Notes under the pieces: generated by a model
Told to the model about the DNA's origin: nothing
The model's database searches: none
Seen by the model: only the letters and a program-made list of their open reading frames with translations
Translations under genes and position numbers: made by a program
Shown: piece by piece, positions 1 to 10,100 of the stretch
How the letters are laid out: every line of letters begins with the position of its first letter
Position numbering within the stretch: the stretch's first letter is position 1
Source of the DNA: Lineus longissimus
Lineage: Eukaryota > Nemertea > Pilidiophora > Heteronemertea > Lineidae
Reading direction: 5' to 3'
DNA length: 64,000 nucleotides
NCBI RefSeq assembly: GCF_910592395.1
Contig: NC_088316.1
Location: forward strand, 6,078,001-6,142,000

Positions 1-2123
1 AGTCAAGCCATTTGGTGGCTTTGATTGAATGTGTGTCCTCCGTATAGCAGTTCGGGGGAATCACGCCGATCTGTTCATTTTGCAGAAAATTAGTTCGGAA
101 GACTTTATTGCATGCCATTGAAATTGTGATGGACGATTCAAAGGGGGACAAATTGGTGACAGATTTGAATATCTCGTTGAAGTGACCACATCCACGTCTC
201 AGTATGTCAACGTCTGACTTACAGTAAGCCACAAACTCCTTTTCAAAATCATACAATTTGTCTTTTTGGCCAATGTACCAGGTGAAAAATTCTTTTCTCC
301 TAACTGGAGACATACTGTCAGGATCGAAATAGTCCTCACTTGGGATAGGGCCCTTGTACGTTCTATTTGCCTCGGTGTTGAAAAAATGGCAAAAAAATCC
401 CTTTTTTTGCTCAGGGATCTGGAATGTGGCTGGAAAATTTGCCAGAGGCATAGTCATAATCAAGAAATGTCAGCTGTTGTGCCTGCATTCGGAGTATGCG
501 CCGGCCGTAGGCAATAATCTTAGGCTGAATTACGCCGCTTGTCTTGAAAAGATATTGTATGATAAAGAAAATGTCAAATCCCTGTGAGTTGTGGGCGATA
601 CATATGGCATCTTGGTTTTTGCCCGAAAACAACCACTTCCCAAATTTGTCAAGGGTAGATGCTCCGCTGAAAACAAATTCTCCTCTTTCACTCGGACATC
701 TTTTGCATTCTTCTTCGATGCTTTTATTGGAAATACAATGTTCACAGCATTTATGAACCACGCACAAATTGGGGCTGTGCCTTCTTTTCGGCACCTGTGA
801 GTAAGCGGGGTGAGTAGGGTTGACAACGGTTTCTGAAATCAGCTCTGTCTCAAAGTCGTAAAATATGTACGTCTGCGGTTTGTTCGAATCTTTTTCAACC
901 GGCTTCAGTTTGGAAATATAACACAAATGATCATATGGCTTACTCGTTCTGCAATTACTGCAATATGCTTCCCCACAAACGTGCTTTTTGCGCCCTGGAT
1001 GCATCCTGTGGCACGATTTGCATTTACGGAGTTGATCGCAGACACATTTCTCAACCTTGTTGTGCTTCTTGTGGTTTGCATAGCATATGTCACTTACAAA
1101 ACTTCGATTACAATCACCGCAGGTTTTCCAGTCGACAAATAAACATTTCGGCTTCGTTCGGCAGGACGGGCACGTTACGGCACACCTATGGGTGTTGGCG
1201 ACCGTGTAACCCTTATCACATTCCAGGCAATAGTAAGCAGCTGCTTTGAAACCTTCAACTGAGGTTATTACTGAATAATGTTCGGGCTCATGATAAATAT
1301 ATATTGGTGTTCCGCTTCCCTCTCCGCGGTAGACCGGTGCATCGCGGCAATCACTTGAAAAAACCACAAGTTTGTATTTCGGCATGATGACATCTTCAAA
1401 TTTGCGCCAGTCATCGACTCCCACAGGTCTATGTGGTACACCAGCCTGGTTTTGTAATGCCCTGGCCTGAACATCTAGGTCACCTTTGCCGGCTCTGATT
1501 GAGTTCCAGTTGGACGGTTTTTCAATTTTTGCCCTTGCGACAATGACAGCCCTTGCAAAACATAGATTGTCGCTGTTGTTAATTTGTATAATCGACTTCT
1601 TTCGTCTCTTTCTCTCAGCAGGATCTGTCACCTTGTTGACAGCAAGACGTCGACCCCCGACAGGCATAACGATGTGTTGGAATGTAATGAAAAATTCACC
1701 CGAAAAAAGCCATGAATCGTTTGATTGGCAAATCTTCTCTATCTCTTCCAATATCGCCTCCACGGTCAACTGGTCGATCCTCATAAACGGTAGTGAAACT
1801 TCTCTTAACCCTTGGCCGTTAATCAAAATATGAACAAGATCCGATGCTGCAACGTTGCCCATCAGATGGTTCAAAACATCCGTGAACAACCCATGAATCA
1901 TATCTAAAACATCGCTAAATGACATGTTTCGGGAAATACCACCCACCCGTACCCTATGGGTGTAACCGTGGACAGGTAAATGGTCATGATGCCACTCCTC
2001 ACCAGCAAAAAACTCATAGAAAGGAACGTTTTGCTCACTTCCTCTTGTTTCATTCAAATCATCATGTTCATCAACAAGGGGTTCACCTGCCCCTACCTTG
2101 TGGACTATCTCCTGATCTCCCAC
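1..2123 (-). pseudogene. Polinton/Maverick (adintovirus-like) protein-primed DNA polymerase B, partial and frameshifted
   Basis: This is the N-terminal half of a family B DNA polymerase of the Polinton/Maverick type, the replicase of these self-synthesising elements. The open frame 411-2123 has an N-terminal domain, cysteine pairs around residues 295-390 (YYCLECDKGY and further CxxC motifs) and 3'-5' exonuclease motif I (YDFETE, about residue 422). Exonuclease motif II (HNSQGFD) is near residue 511. The frame then ends early. Homologous coding continues in another minus-strand frame from about 455 to base 1, with the exonuclease III signature (YCKSDVDIL) and conserved downstream text, so one frameshift lies at about 450-465. 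The palm domain lies beyond the window. The upstream frame opens after a TGA near 2170 and has no ATG before the conserved region; 2123 is a GTG, so the true start is unknown. Endogenous, probably inactive. Family call confident; adintovirus versus Polinton cannot be decided without the capsid genes. Confidence 0.85.
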
Positions 2124-3100
2124 GAGGCTGGCCTGTGAAAATCCTGACTCGACTGGTCGAGCGTGTCAAGAATCTCCACCAAAGCGTGGACCGCGGTTTC
2201 ATTTTCGGATTCGCACACAGAGACCGTAGTCTCGCTATCATAATCCGGTGGGGGTAAATTTGATGGAGGGGACTGTACATAATCATGCACGGGTGAATTT
2301 GGAGAACTGTTTTGGGGCGCCTGTACCTGTGACCAATCGAAATAAAAGTCAACATTGCACTCGGGGGGTACATAACCATCATCCGTAGAGTAAGGTTGGT
2401 AATCTGTATAGAAAGGTAATAATTGATCAGGTTCCACAGGAGAATACCCAGGTTCGGGTGGAGAATACTGATGGCTCGGTCCAGCAACAGGCGACGCAGG
2501 CTGGTGCACAGGTAACCCAGGCGATCGAATCTGCCTGTAAAAGAGCCTAGTATCCAACACATTCAACACCGGGTCATCACAGGAACTGTCAACATCAATG
2601 AGATCACCAACCTCAACTCTAGGGCTGAACGGCTGCGTGCACGGCGACAATGGACATGGTGAAGTTGATTTCGGCCTGTTTGCCTGTAGTTCCATATCAG
2701 AGACGTCGGGCGAATTTACGGACGACTCTGATGCGGGGATGAATGGCTGTGTACCCGATGATAATTGCGATTTGACACTGTGTACATCAGAACCCACACC
2801 ATGTACATGTACGGGTGACTGCGAGGAGGGAATAATTTCCTCTACATCAGAATCGTCCGAATTTACGAACGATTCTGACACAGAGGTGTCTAAGTCCGCA
2901 TCATAGTCATCCAAAGCTACGGGTGACTGTGGTGAGGGGCTGTTCAAAGCAGAATATACGGACGATTTTGCTGGCGAATTACATGCCCCCAAACCTGGGC
3001 TAACGCCTAAAGTAGAAAAAATATTAGCAAAATCGCTAAACCCATCTGACCCACGGGTAGGTAAAGGGTTTAGCCAATTTTTCAACCTGTTTTCTATCAA
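2105..3100 (-). CDS. Ser/Pro/Asp-rich low-complexity ORF upstream of the polymerase
   Basis: An open frame of 331 codons, opened by TTG rather than ATG, directly upstream of and overlapping the polymerase frame by about 20 bp. The product would be acidic and disordered, rich in Ser-Pro and Pro-Pro pairs (SPVHDYVQSPPSNLPPP), with no folded domain that I recognise. It could be a separate element protein, or an N-terminal extension of the polymerase separated from it by a frameshift. The overlap in a different frame allows either. The biased but non-repetitive composition suggests real coding sequence. No cysteine motif and no LxCxE Rb-binding motif was seen. Function unknown. Confidence 0.4.
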   Translation of the reverse strand: MIENRLKNWLNPLPTRGSDGFSDFANIFSTLGVSPGLGACNSPAKSSVYSALNSPSPQSPVALDDYDADLDTSVSESFVNSDDSDVEEIIPSSQSPVHVHGVGSDVHSVKSQLSSGTQPFIPASESSVNSPDVSDMELQANRPKSTSPCPLSPCTQPFSPRVEVGDLIDVDSSCDDPVLNVLDTRLFYRQIRSPGLPVHQPASPVAGPSHQYSPPEPGYSPVEPDQLLPFYTDYQPYSTDDGYVPPECNVDFYFDWSQVQAPQNSSPNSPVHDYVQSPPSNLPPPDYDSETTVSVCESENETAVHALVEILDTLDQSSQDFHRPASWEIRR

Positions 3101-3144
3101 TACCGATAGACTTTCTGAAAGAGAATCAAGAACACGAGAGGCAC

Positions 3145-3483
3145 CTACCTTTTTTCTTTCTTAGGTTCATCTAAATATTTGTGTGTTGTCGACGCTGTCG
3201 CATTTTCTCTTCTTGCTTCTGGATTGGTGGTCGCATCATCCCCTGTCTCATTTGATTCCGGTCTTGAAACATCAACTCCACCCACAGCTGCAGTAGCATC
3301 AGTCTTCGGTTCCCACTCCACATCAGCACTTAAATTTAACGACGGTCCCACACTGTCACCTCCTGTCTTCTCATCATTCGAATTGGCATCAGTTCTTTTT
3401 GACGGCGGGCGGAAAGACGTAGAGTCGTGGGTGGGGCGGTTCCTTTTTAGACGCAGTCTGTCACCGGGTTTTCTTCCTGACAT
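3145..3483 (-). CDS. Small basic-to-polar ORF of the Polinton-like element
   Basis: A frame of 112 codons from an ATG at 3483. It begins with a basic stretch (SGRKPGDRLRLKRNRP) that could be a nuclear-localisation or DNA-binding tail, followed by a polar Ser/Thr/Asp/Asn-rich body and a lysine-rich end. It lies in the same orientation as the two ORFs downstream, with a TATA-like box about 130 bp upstream, so it may open their transcription unit. I recognise no family. It could be a stand-alone small protein or the first part of the Ser/Pro-rich ORF after frame decay. Confidence 0.35.
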   Translation of the reverse strand: MSGRKPGDRLRLKRNRPTHDSTSFRPPSKRTDANSNDEKTGGDSVGPSLNLSADVEWEPKTDATAAVGGVDVSRPESNETGDDATTNPEARRENATASTTHKYLDEPKKEKR

Positions 3484-3613
3484 CTTGACTCTTCGCACAA
3501 AATTATATTCCGAATCAAGAATATAAATGCTCTTTGAAATAATGTATCACTGACAATGACTGATGTCAAAAATCTAAATTTCATCTTACTACAACCATTC
3601 AACAATCAACCCA

Positions 3614-3621
3614 TTTTTATA
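3614..3621 (-). promoter_or_regulatory. TATA-like box upstream of the leftward Polinton ORFs
   Basis: TATAAAAA on the minus strand, about 130 bp upstream of the ATG at 3483 and pointing toward the three leftward ORFs. The position suits a core promoter with a short 5' leader. Sequence match only. Confidence 0.35.
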
Positions 3622-3847
3622 CCCCTGAAAAAAATAGTGCGAATTTATTTTCCGAGCATTTCATTGGATGAGGATTGGTAAAATATCTGTTTCGTTATTC
3701 TGAAATTATTTTATTGGTCAAGGGATTCGTTTGATATAAAATCTTGATTATTGATTAGATGAATATTAATTAGTTTTTTCGAATGGTCTTACTTCGTTTT
3801 ACTCAGTAATAATATCTCTTTTCATACTTATTGGGGGGCAACAACTG

Positions 3848-3971
3848 GTTGTCGGGCTGATGAAGCAATCTGTACCCGAAAAAAACCTCCATTAACTACG
3901 GTCACCCCATACATCTTGGGGAGAAACATCTCGTTGTCGGGCTGATGAAGCAATCGGACTCGAAAAAAACC
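3848..3971 (+). repeat. Pair of about 39-bp direct repeats between two minus-strand genes
   Basis: Two copies of a unit starting GTTGTCGGGCTGATGAAGCA and ending in CGAAAAAAAC lie at 3848-3886 and 3933-3971, with a period of 85 bp. They sit in the gap between the basic ORF and the TIR-domain gene and may be a control region of the element. The rest of 3484-4121 is AT-rich and shows no gene that I can support. Confidence 0.6.
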
Positions 3972-4121
3972 CGCAAGGGCAGTATAAATTGTCGATCGGT
4001 GTTGAATTGCCGTCTAGACCGCTTAACAATTTATCCACCTGCACTAAAGCGTAAGAAAAAAAAAACTTTCTACCTGCTGCGTTGTATACACCTTGACATC
4101 GAGAGGCAACACATTCCCTTT

Positions 4122-4760
4122 TTATTTTCTCAGCATCACTTTTTTACCTCGGCGCGTGATTTCGAAAAAACGTATTCCCTGTTCTCTCATGTACCAAAGT
4201 TTGAATTTAACATTTTCTTCACGTTCTCTATCTAAACGGTCTTTGTAACGCCCTTTGAATGTGCGGGCAGCGCCGTTCACGCATAAATCGTCTTCGAGAC
4301 ACACCCCACGAATACCTATGAGAGAAAAAGGTGTCTTGTAGGATTTAGGATTGTGCCAATTTTCAGTGTGAATCGGTATAAGGCTGCATAATCCAGGTCT
4401 CTGCGTAATCGAATATTTCATCACCATATTCAGGTTATCAGAGCATACAGCATCGTTGGTGAAAGTTTTACTCAAAAAAACCATGAAATAGGTACTCTTT
4501 TTACAAAAATACTCTAGTCTTTCAACATTTGTGCAGGCCTCCATACAACAGATTCGAATAGGTTTCTCATCGGCATGTTTGTTCTGGCGCAATTTTTGGC
4601 ACACACGCTCCGCCTCCGCACAATCACCGCCGTGATAGAGCAACAAACAGTCAAATTGTCCATCCTTTCTCCAGTCTGGATATTCGTGATCGGGGATATG
4701 GATGTCGGCCATTTTCAGAGTTTCACCACCCACCATTGCTGCACTATCTAGAATTACCAT
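4122..4760 (-). CDS. TIR-domain protein (TRIF/TICAM-like fold) beside the Polinton polymerase
   Basis: From the ATG at 4760 the product is 212 aa; the open frame extends to 4841 without an earlier ATG. Residues about 36-160 read as a TIR domain. The box 1-like strand is FDCLLLYH (36-43), followed by an amphipathic AEAERVCQKL helix, FMVFLSKTF (82-90), a helix with NLNMVMKYS, SLIPI (116-120) and a late GIRGV turn (129-133). The order and the spelling of the late half resemble vertebrate TRIF and related TIR domains. A lysine/arginine-rich tail follows. No transmembrane segment or leucine-rich repeat is visible. TIR domains mediate homotypic signalling or cleave NAD; I cannot assign the NADase glutamate with confidence. 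It shares strand and spacing with the Polinton ORFs and may be cargo acting on host innate signalling. It could instead be a host gene fragment next to the insertion. Confidence 0.6.
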   Translation of the reverse strand: MVILDSAAMVGGETLKMADIHIPDHEYPDWRKDGQFDCLLLYHGGDCAEAERVCQKLRQNKHADEKPIRICCMEACTNVERLEYFCKKSTYFMVFLSKTFTNDAVCSDNLNMVMKYSITQRPGLCSLIPIHTENWHNPKSYKTPFSLIGIRGVCLEDDLCVNGAARTFKGRYKDRLDREREENVKFKLWYMREQGIRFFEITRRGKKVMLRK

Positions 4761-4930
4761 CCGTCCTCTAAAACCGATGCCTACATTCTGACCGTTTACC
4801 AATCTGGTATTGCCAGTTGGACGACCGCCTCTTTGGTTCAAAAATGTCAGACACCATTTTATTGTGCAATCGGCAATATATTGTTGGTGATCTTATTAAT
4901 TTCACTCAGTCATAACCAAGACACCATAAC

Positions 4931-5151
4931 AACAAACAGTTCATTTGCCCTCAGTACCTGGGCCGAGGAAGGATCTCTCCCTCCCCCTCTCTGAAAACAC
5001 CTGGAGGAATCTTTAATTTACCTGTCTCAGGTATTAAAATAGACAACTGGATGATTTGTTTTTATTTTGGTCTGACGTCATTCCCATAAGTGTCATAATC
5101 GAGGGATGTAAACAAACTGATCATTCACGTTCAGTACCTGGTCGAGGAAGG

Positions 5152-5158
<7 letters not shown>
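4931..5158 (+). repeat. Direct repeat of about 48 bp, 180 bp apart
   Basis: The segments 4931-4978 and 5111-5158 share AACAAAC, then TCAGTACCTGG and CGAGGAAGGAT, and both lead into CT-rich DNA. The first ends in a degenerate CT tract and the second in the perfect (CT)n that hosts the retrotransposon. They may be old host sequence or the end of the Polinton element. 4842-4930 shows nothing else. Confidence 0.55.

Positions 5159-5182
<24 letters not shown>
5153..5182 (+). repeat. (CT)n microsatellite at the 5' side of retrotransposon copy 1
   Basis: About 30 bp of perfect CT dinucleotides directly precede the 5' end of the first Tx1-clade element. The same tract recurs between the copies (11511-11523) and after copy 2 (17855-17868), which marks it as the insertion target. 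Confidence 0.9.
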
Positions 5183-5185
<3 letters not shown>

Positions 5186-5202
5186 GGGGGAGGTCACGTT
5201 TC

Positions 5203-5397
5203 ATGTCGGTCTCCGATACTTTCACAGTTTTCGCTTATTTAGGTTTCACGTTTCTTTTCGCTTTTTGGTTCTTTGTTTTCGTTAATATTCAGGCTAGCTT
5301 CTGGCTGGTAAGTTTTGGTCACTTTTTGTGGCCTTTGTGGGCTTTTGGGAACTTTGGTTTTCAAAATCATGCAGGATTCTCAGGTTCCTGGGCCTAG
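5203..5397 (+). CDS. Hydrophobic micro-ORF in the 5' UTR of retrotransposon copy 1
   Basis: A 64-codon ATG-initiated frame (MSVSDTFTVFAYLGF...) that overlaps the ORF1 start at 5369 by 29 bp in a different frame. The peptide is dominated by Phe, Trp, Leu and Val and would be membrane-seeking. Copy 2 keeps it (11544-11738) with a single substitution, which is expected at this identity level and proves no selection. It may be a translation-control uORF or chance openness of T-rich DNA. A consensus splice donor (CTG|GTAAGT) lies inside it near 5308. Confidence 0.3.
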   Translation: MSVSDTFTVFAYLGFTFLFAFWFFVFVNIQASFWLVSFGHFLWPLWAFGNFGFQNHAGFSGSWA

Positions 5398-7090
5398 CAA
5401 GGCATACACTACACCATGCAATAGGCCTACACATACGTCAGGCACTGGTAGTGCAGACGGGCCTAGATCACCAATCAATAGCAGCAAATCATTTGCAGAG
5501 GTATTGGATAATCCAATGAGTCAATTGATAAAAGAGGACCTTTTCTGGGGTATGAGCCGAGAACACGGAATACAATGCAGGTTTATTGATGACGCTACCT
5601 TGGACGATTACTTGCTCCCAATAGCTAAAATTGTCGGAGCAGAGAATATTGTCGCTGCTTCTAAATGTGAGAGAAAAGCGAAGGTTTTCTTCACGTCTAT
5701 GACTTTTGCGAATATTGTTACTGCTCATGGGTTGACTGTGAATGGACACTTCTTAGACGTTCATCCGGTTGGAAAGCCGACTACCAACCTCATTATTTCC
5801 GGAGTACCACCCTTTCTGCCCAACGATGCCATAATAATGCAGCTTCGTCAATTCGGAACAGTAACCAATAACATCCGTTACATCCCTCTTGGTACCAGGC
5901 AAAAGGGCCTAAGTCACATCAAGTCTTTTCGTAGACAAACTAGGATAAGTCTCGATCCCGGGGCAGAGCTGCCGTATACTCTGATGGTTCCGTCTGGTCC
6001 TGACCTGGTCAAGGTCTACTTGTCAACAGATAACAATCTACGGTGCGATATGTGTAAGAAAATCGGCCATCCTACGCGTCGTTGTCGTTCAAAAGCAAAT
6101 TCAACTACTGTGGCTCCTCCTGTCGCAGGAAAAGCACAAGCCGCTTTGTTGGCTTCGACAAATGATCCAAAAACAAGCACCCCAGCCATTCCCACTGTCG
6201 CAGGACCTGCAGCGCAGGAGTCCGTTGGAGACTATTTTTCCAAATCAATCAGGAGTGTTGTTGTGGACCCAAAGGCCAGCACTGACCGTCAAAATCCAGA
6301 TTCCTCTCAAGATGACACTCAACCACGCCTAGGTTTGAATACGGATTCTCTGCAAGATCCTATGGAAACCTCTCAAATAGACAGTTTCAACCCTCTTGTT
6401 GGCAATGCACAGCCCCATCAACCAGTTGACACGCCCTCAGTCGATACTCTTGTGGATACGGGCTTGCCGTTCACTCTCGATGGCTTGAACTTCTCTCTAA
6501 CGGCCCCTTACGTATCTGGAAATGCTGCTGAGAGTGATTCAGTTCCGACAAAGAACGACAGTCATCAAGCGTGCCTTCCATCCAAGCCAGCAACTAGAAA
6601 GTCGCGTGCTAGGTCTTTGTCGCCTACCCCATCAACGTCACCGCACAATAGTGACTCGGCCTCGCGCAAGGTCCCACGTATTGAAAAAACTATATCTGCA
6701 ACAAACGCACAACCTCCTGATGAACCCATTGCGGAGCTTGGGAATGATGATGCGGAGGATGGATCAGCTATGGATCTAGATCGCTCCTTTGACACAATGT
6801 CCCAGATATCCGTCTCATTCGACAACATGTCTCAAGCTTCAGATGTACAGTCTGACCCATTTGCCATCATAAAAGCAAACGAATCAGGAGATCTCTTCTC
6901 GAACAGGAGGGTCATCGAGTTTCTAAAATACGTTAAAGGTTCTCCAAAGCCCCTGCTAAAGGCTAAAGAGTTTACTAATGATGTCGGGAAGCTGCAGAGA
7001 AGTCTTCGCAACTACAGAAGTACAAACAAACTTTCGTTGGGGGACCAAAGGAAGATAACAAGACTTGTCGACCATCTGAATAAATCCTAA
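5369..7090 (+). CDS. Tx1-clade ORF1 protein (RNA-binding, CCHC zinc knuckle), copy 1
   Basis: A 573-aa product from the ATG at 5369; the frame is open further upstream to 5315 but only with a TTG. An RRM-like region (residues about 125-215, including LIISGVPPFLPNDAIIMQL) precedes one CCHC knuckle at about 226-239 (CDMCKKIGHPTRRC). A long Ser/Thr/Pro-rich acidic linker follows, then a basic C-terminal block (about 510-573). ORF1 proteins of this group bind element RNA and form the ribonucleoprotein needed for retrotransposition. ORF2 starts 26 bp downstream. Confidence 0.85.
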   Translation: MQDSQVPGPSKAYTTPCNRPTHTSGTGSADGPRSPINSSKSFAEVLDNPMSQLIKEDLFWGMSREHGIQCRFIDDATLDDYLLPIAKIVGAENIVAASKCERKAKVFFTSMTFANIVTAHGLTVNGHFLDVHPVGKPTTNLIISGVPPFLPNDAIIMQLRQFGTVTNNIRYIPLGTRQKGLSHIKSFRRQTRISLDPGAELPYTLMVPSGPDLVKVYLSTDNNLRCDMCKKIGHPTRRCRSKANSTTVAPPVAGKAQAALLASTNDPKTSTPAIPTVAGPAAQESVGDYFSKSIRSVVVDPKASTDRQNPDSSQDDTQPRLGLNTDSLQDPMETSQIDSFNPLVGNAQPHQPVDTPSVDTLVDTGLPFTLDGLNFSLTAPYVSGNAAESDSVPTKNDSHQACLPSKPATRKSRARSLSPTPSTSPHNSDSASRKVPRIEKTISATNAQPPDEPIAELGNDDAEDGSAMDLDRSFDTMSQISVSFDNMSQASDVQSDPFAIIKANESGDLFSNRRVIEFLKYVKGSPKPLLKAKEFTNDVGKLQRSLRNYRSTNKLSLGDQRKITRLVDHLNKS

Positions 7091-7116
7091 CTTTCTATCT
7101 ACCTACGTATCTTCCA

Positions 7117-10100
7117 ATGGCTTGTTTGGTTGTTGTCTTGATTATGTCTCTGTCCGTTATTTCGGCTAATGTTAATGGTTGCCACGATTCATTAAAACGT
7201 GCAGAAACCCTTAGCTTCTTAAAATTGCTCAAATCGGATGTTTACTTCTTACAAGAAACGCACGCTTCCTCAGCAGATGAGGCATTTTGGAACGTTGCTT
7301 GGGGTGGCACTATTCATTTTTCTCACGGAAACATAAATGCTAGAGGAGTAGCCATTCTCTTCTCTTCCAGGATGCTAGGGTATGATGTTTCGGTCAATTA
7401 TCCCGTAGCTAGTAGGTGCATTCATATCCACGGTACCTTCAAAGGACACGGTCTCAACTTCCTAAATGTTTACGCGCCCAACAATGGGGCTGATCGTATA
7501 GCGTTTTATAAAACAATTGGTACATACCTCGCTTCCATAGACAACGATGATCCTTTCATTGTGGGTGGTGATTATAACTGTACCCTTACGCCTAGTTTTG
7601 ACCGACTGAGCGGCAAGGAAACCAACGTTGCTTCGAGTCATGCTTTGAGAGACGTCATCGATAAGCATGAGCTAATTGACATTTGGCGTTCAAAAAATCC
7701 AGATAAGATTGAATTCACATGGTCCTGTCGCACGAACCTAAGGAATTCCGCAGCGAGGCTTGATCGTTTCTATGTTTCAGACTACATTGCAAATCACGTT
7801 TCTCAAGTGGAGACCCTGAAAGCTTTCAGGTCTGATCACTCACCGGTAAAACTTCTTATCCAGTTACCAAACAAAACGTCAATTCCTTCACCACACTGGT
7901 GTCTGAACACTGATATCCTCTCTGAGACTGCATATGGCAGGGAAGTTCGTGATTTTTGGACATCTTGGCAAGCCTGCAAAACCCAGTATGACTCTCTCTC
8001 TCTTTGGTGGGAGATTGGAAAGAATCGGCTCAGGTTGATCTCTAAGCAACATTCCATAAGGAAGAACAGAATAGCCGCTGCTGAGGAGAACAAACTAAAT
8101 CAAGGGATTCATAGGTTGGACTTGCTTCCCAAGCCACTTGACTTGGCCGACACAGCTGAGCTTGAGGAGAAAAAGCAGCTACTTCAGACTTTGAAGGAAA
8201 GGAAAATTCGCGGAGCATGTGTCCGGTCACGTTTCCAGTTCTTGCATCATTTTAACGCGTCAACGTCTTATTTCTTTAGCTTTGAAAAGAAGAAGGGCAT
8301 AAACAGGACAATTTCTAACCTGAGGAAGGAATCTGGAGAAGTGGTCACTGACCCCAACGACATACGGGATATGGCAAAAGATTTCTACTCCAATCTCTTC
8401 GCAAAGGAGCCAACTGATTCCGATGCTCAGGATCATTTGCTTTGTGATCTACCAACACTATCCGAAGACCTCAGGAACTCTTGTGATAGTCCCTTAACGC
8501 TCGATGATCTCACGGAAGCTTTGTCAACCAGCTCGAGTAATAAATCCCCAGGTATAGACGGTCTACCTTTTGAGTTTTATAAAACGTTTTGGAGCATACT
8601 AGGTCCTGACTTACTAGATGTTTTCACCTATGCTGTCGCAAAAAGCGAGCTACCTATATCGTGTAGACGCTCAGTTGTTACACTTTTGCCTAAGAAAGGG
8701 GACCTCAGTTGCCTAAAAAATTGGCGTCCTGTATCACTTCTGTGTTGTGATTATAAACTCTTCACAAAGGCCTTATCAAACCGTTTAAAACACTGCCTAC
8801 CGGAGGTCATTCACCCTGACCAGTCGTATACGGTTCCAAATAGGTCAATTCTCAATAACATATCGCTTCTACGAGATACGCTTTTCTACTACAACAAGAA
8901 CAACCTAGATCTTGCAGTTGTTTCCATTGACCAGGAAAAAGCGTTTGATCGGATTGATCATGATTGGCTCTTTCGTGTCCTCCGGACTCTTGGTTTCGGA
9001 GAGTTCTACATATCCTGTATCAAACTTCTATACGTTGATGCTGAGTGTATTTTGAAAATCAATCGATCTCTTGGTGCTCCTTTTGGATTCACTCGTGGAA
9101 TTCGACAAGGTTGTCCATTGTCGGGGTCGCTCTATGCTATTGCAATTGAGCCTCTTCTCAATAACATTCGGATGAATCCTGATATACAAGGGTTGTCTTT
9201 TCCAGATACGGATTTACCACCTACTAAACAGAGTGCGTATGCTGATGACTTAAATGTCTTTATTACATCCAATCCAGGGTTCGTGGCTTTAAAAAACTGT
9301 ATCAGCACTTATGAGAGGGCCAGTTCGTCCAAGGTCAACTATACAAAATCCACAGGTCTATGGTCCGGTGCGTGGCGGAATAGACCTGATCGACCACTCG
9401 GGTTGTTGTGGAACAACAAGGGCGTGAGAAGTCTCGGAATCTTTCTTGGCAACGAAGCGTTGTTTGAAAAACAAAACTGGGATAACACCATGGAGAAGCT
9501 CAAGGTGAAATTTGGGGCGTGGACGCCTGTCCTTAACTGCTTGTCTGAAAGAGGCAAGGTGTTGCTTATTAACAGTCTTGTTCTGTCGACACTTGTATAC
9601 AAGCTTCAAGTCATTACACCCCCGGCTACATTGGTGGCTGATGTTCAGCGACTCATGCTAGATTTTTTCTGGACCAACAACAAACACTGGATACCTTCGG
9701 AAATTTTGTCTTTACCAGTTTACGATGGTGGCCTTGCGCTTGGCAATGTCAAATGCAAAATCAGAGCTTTCCGACTACGGTTCCTCAGAGACGTCCTTTA
9801 CGGGGAAAGGGGTCATCCCTGCTACGCTGTTGCTCTCTACTACCTCAAGAGTCTTCTAGGCCTCAACTATACCCAGGAATTTCTAGTTGCTCGTTTTCCA
9901 AACGAGATCATCCGCACTCTCCCAAGGTTCTATTCGGAGTCAATTCGTACCATCTCCCAGATCTCCATAATTCGTGAACCTGACACTCTAACCCTCGAAC
10001 AAATTATCTCCGAACCAGTCTTCTTTAACCCGGATATTCTCCCTAACTTCTCTCCAGTAAACTCGCTCTTAGCCAAGGCTGGTGTAACTTTACTTAGACA

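Noticed and set aside
3115-3148. GTAGGT...TTTCAG intron joining the small basic ORF to the Ser/Pro-rich ORF
   Set aside because: It would be 34 bp, below normal animal intron size, and the phases of the two frames do not match across it.
3945-4235. 96-codon plus-strand ORF
   Set aside because: It overlaps the 3' end of the TIR-domain gene antisense and the direct repeats, and has low-complexity content.
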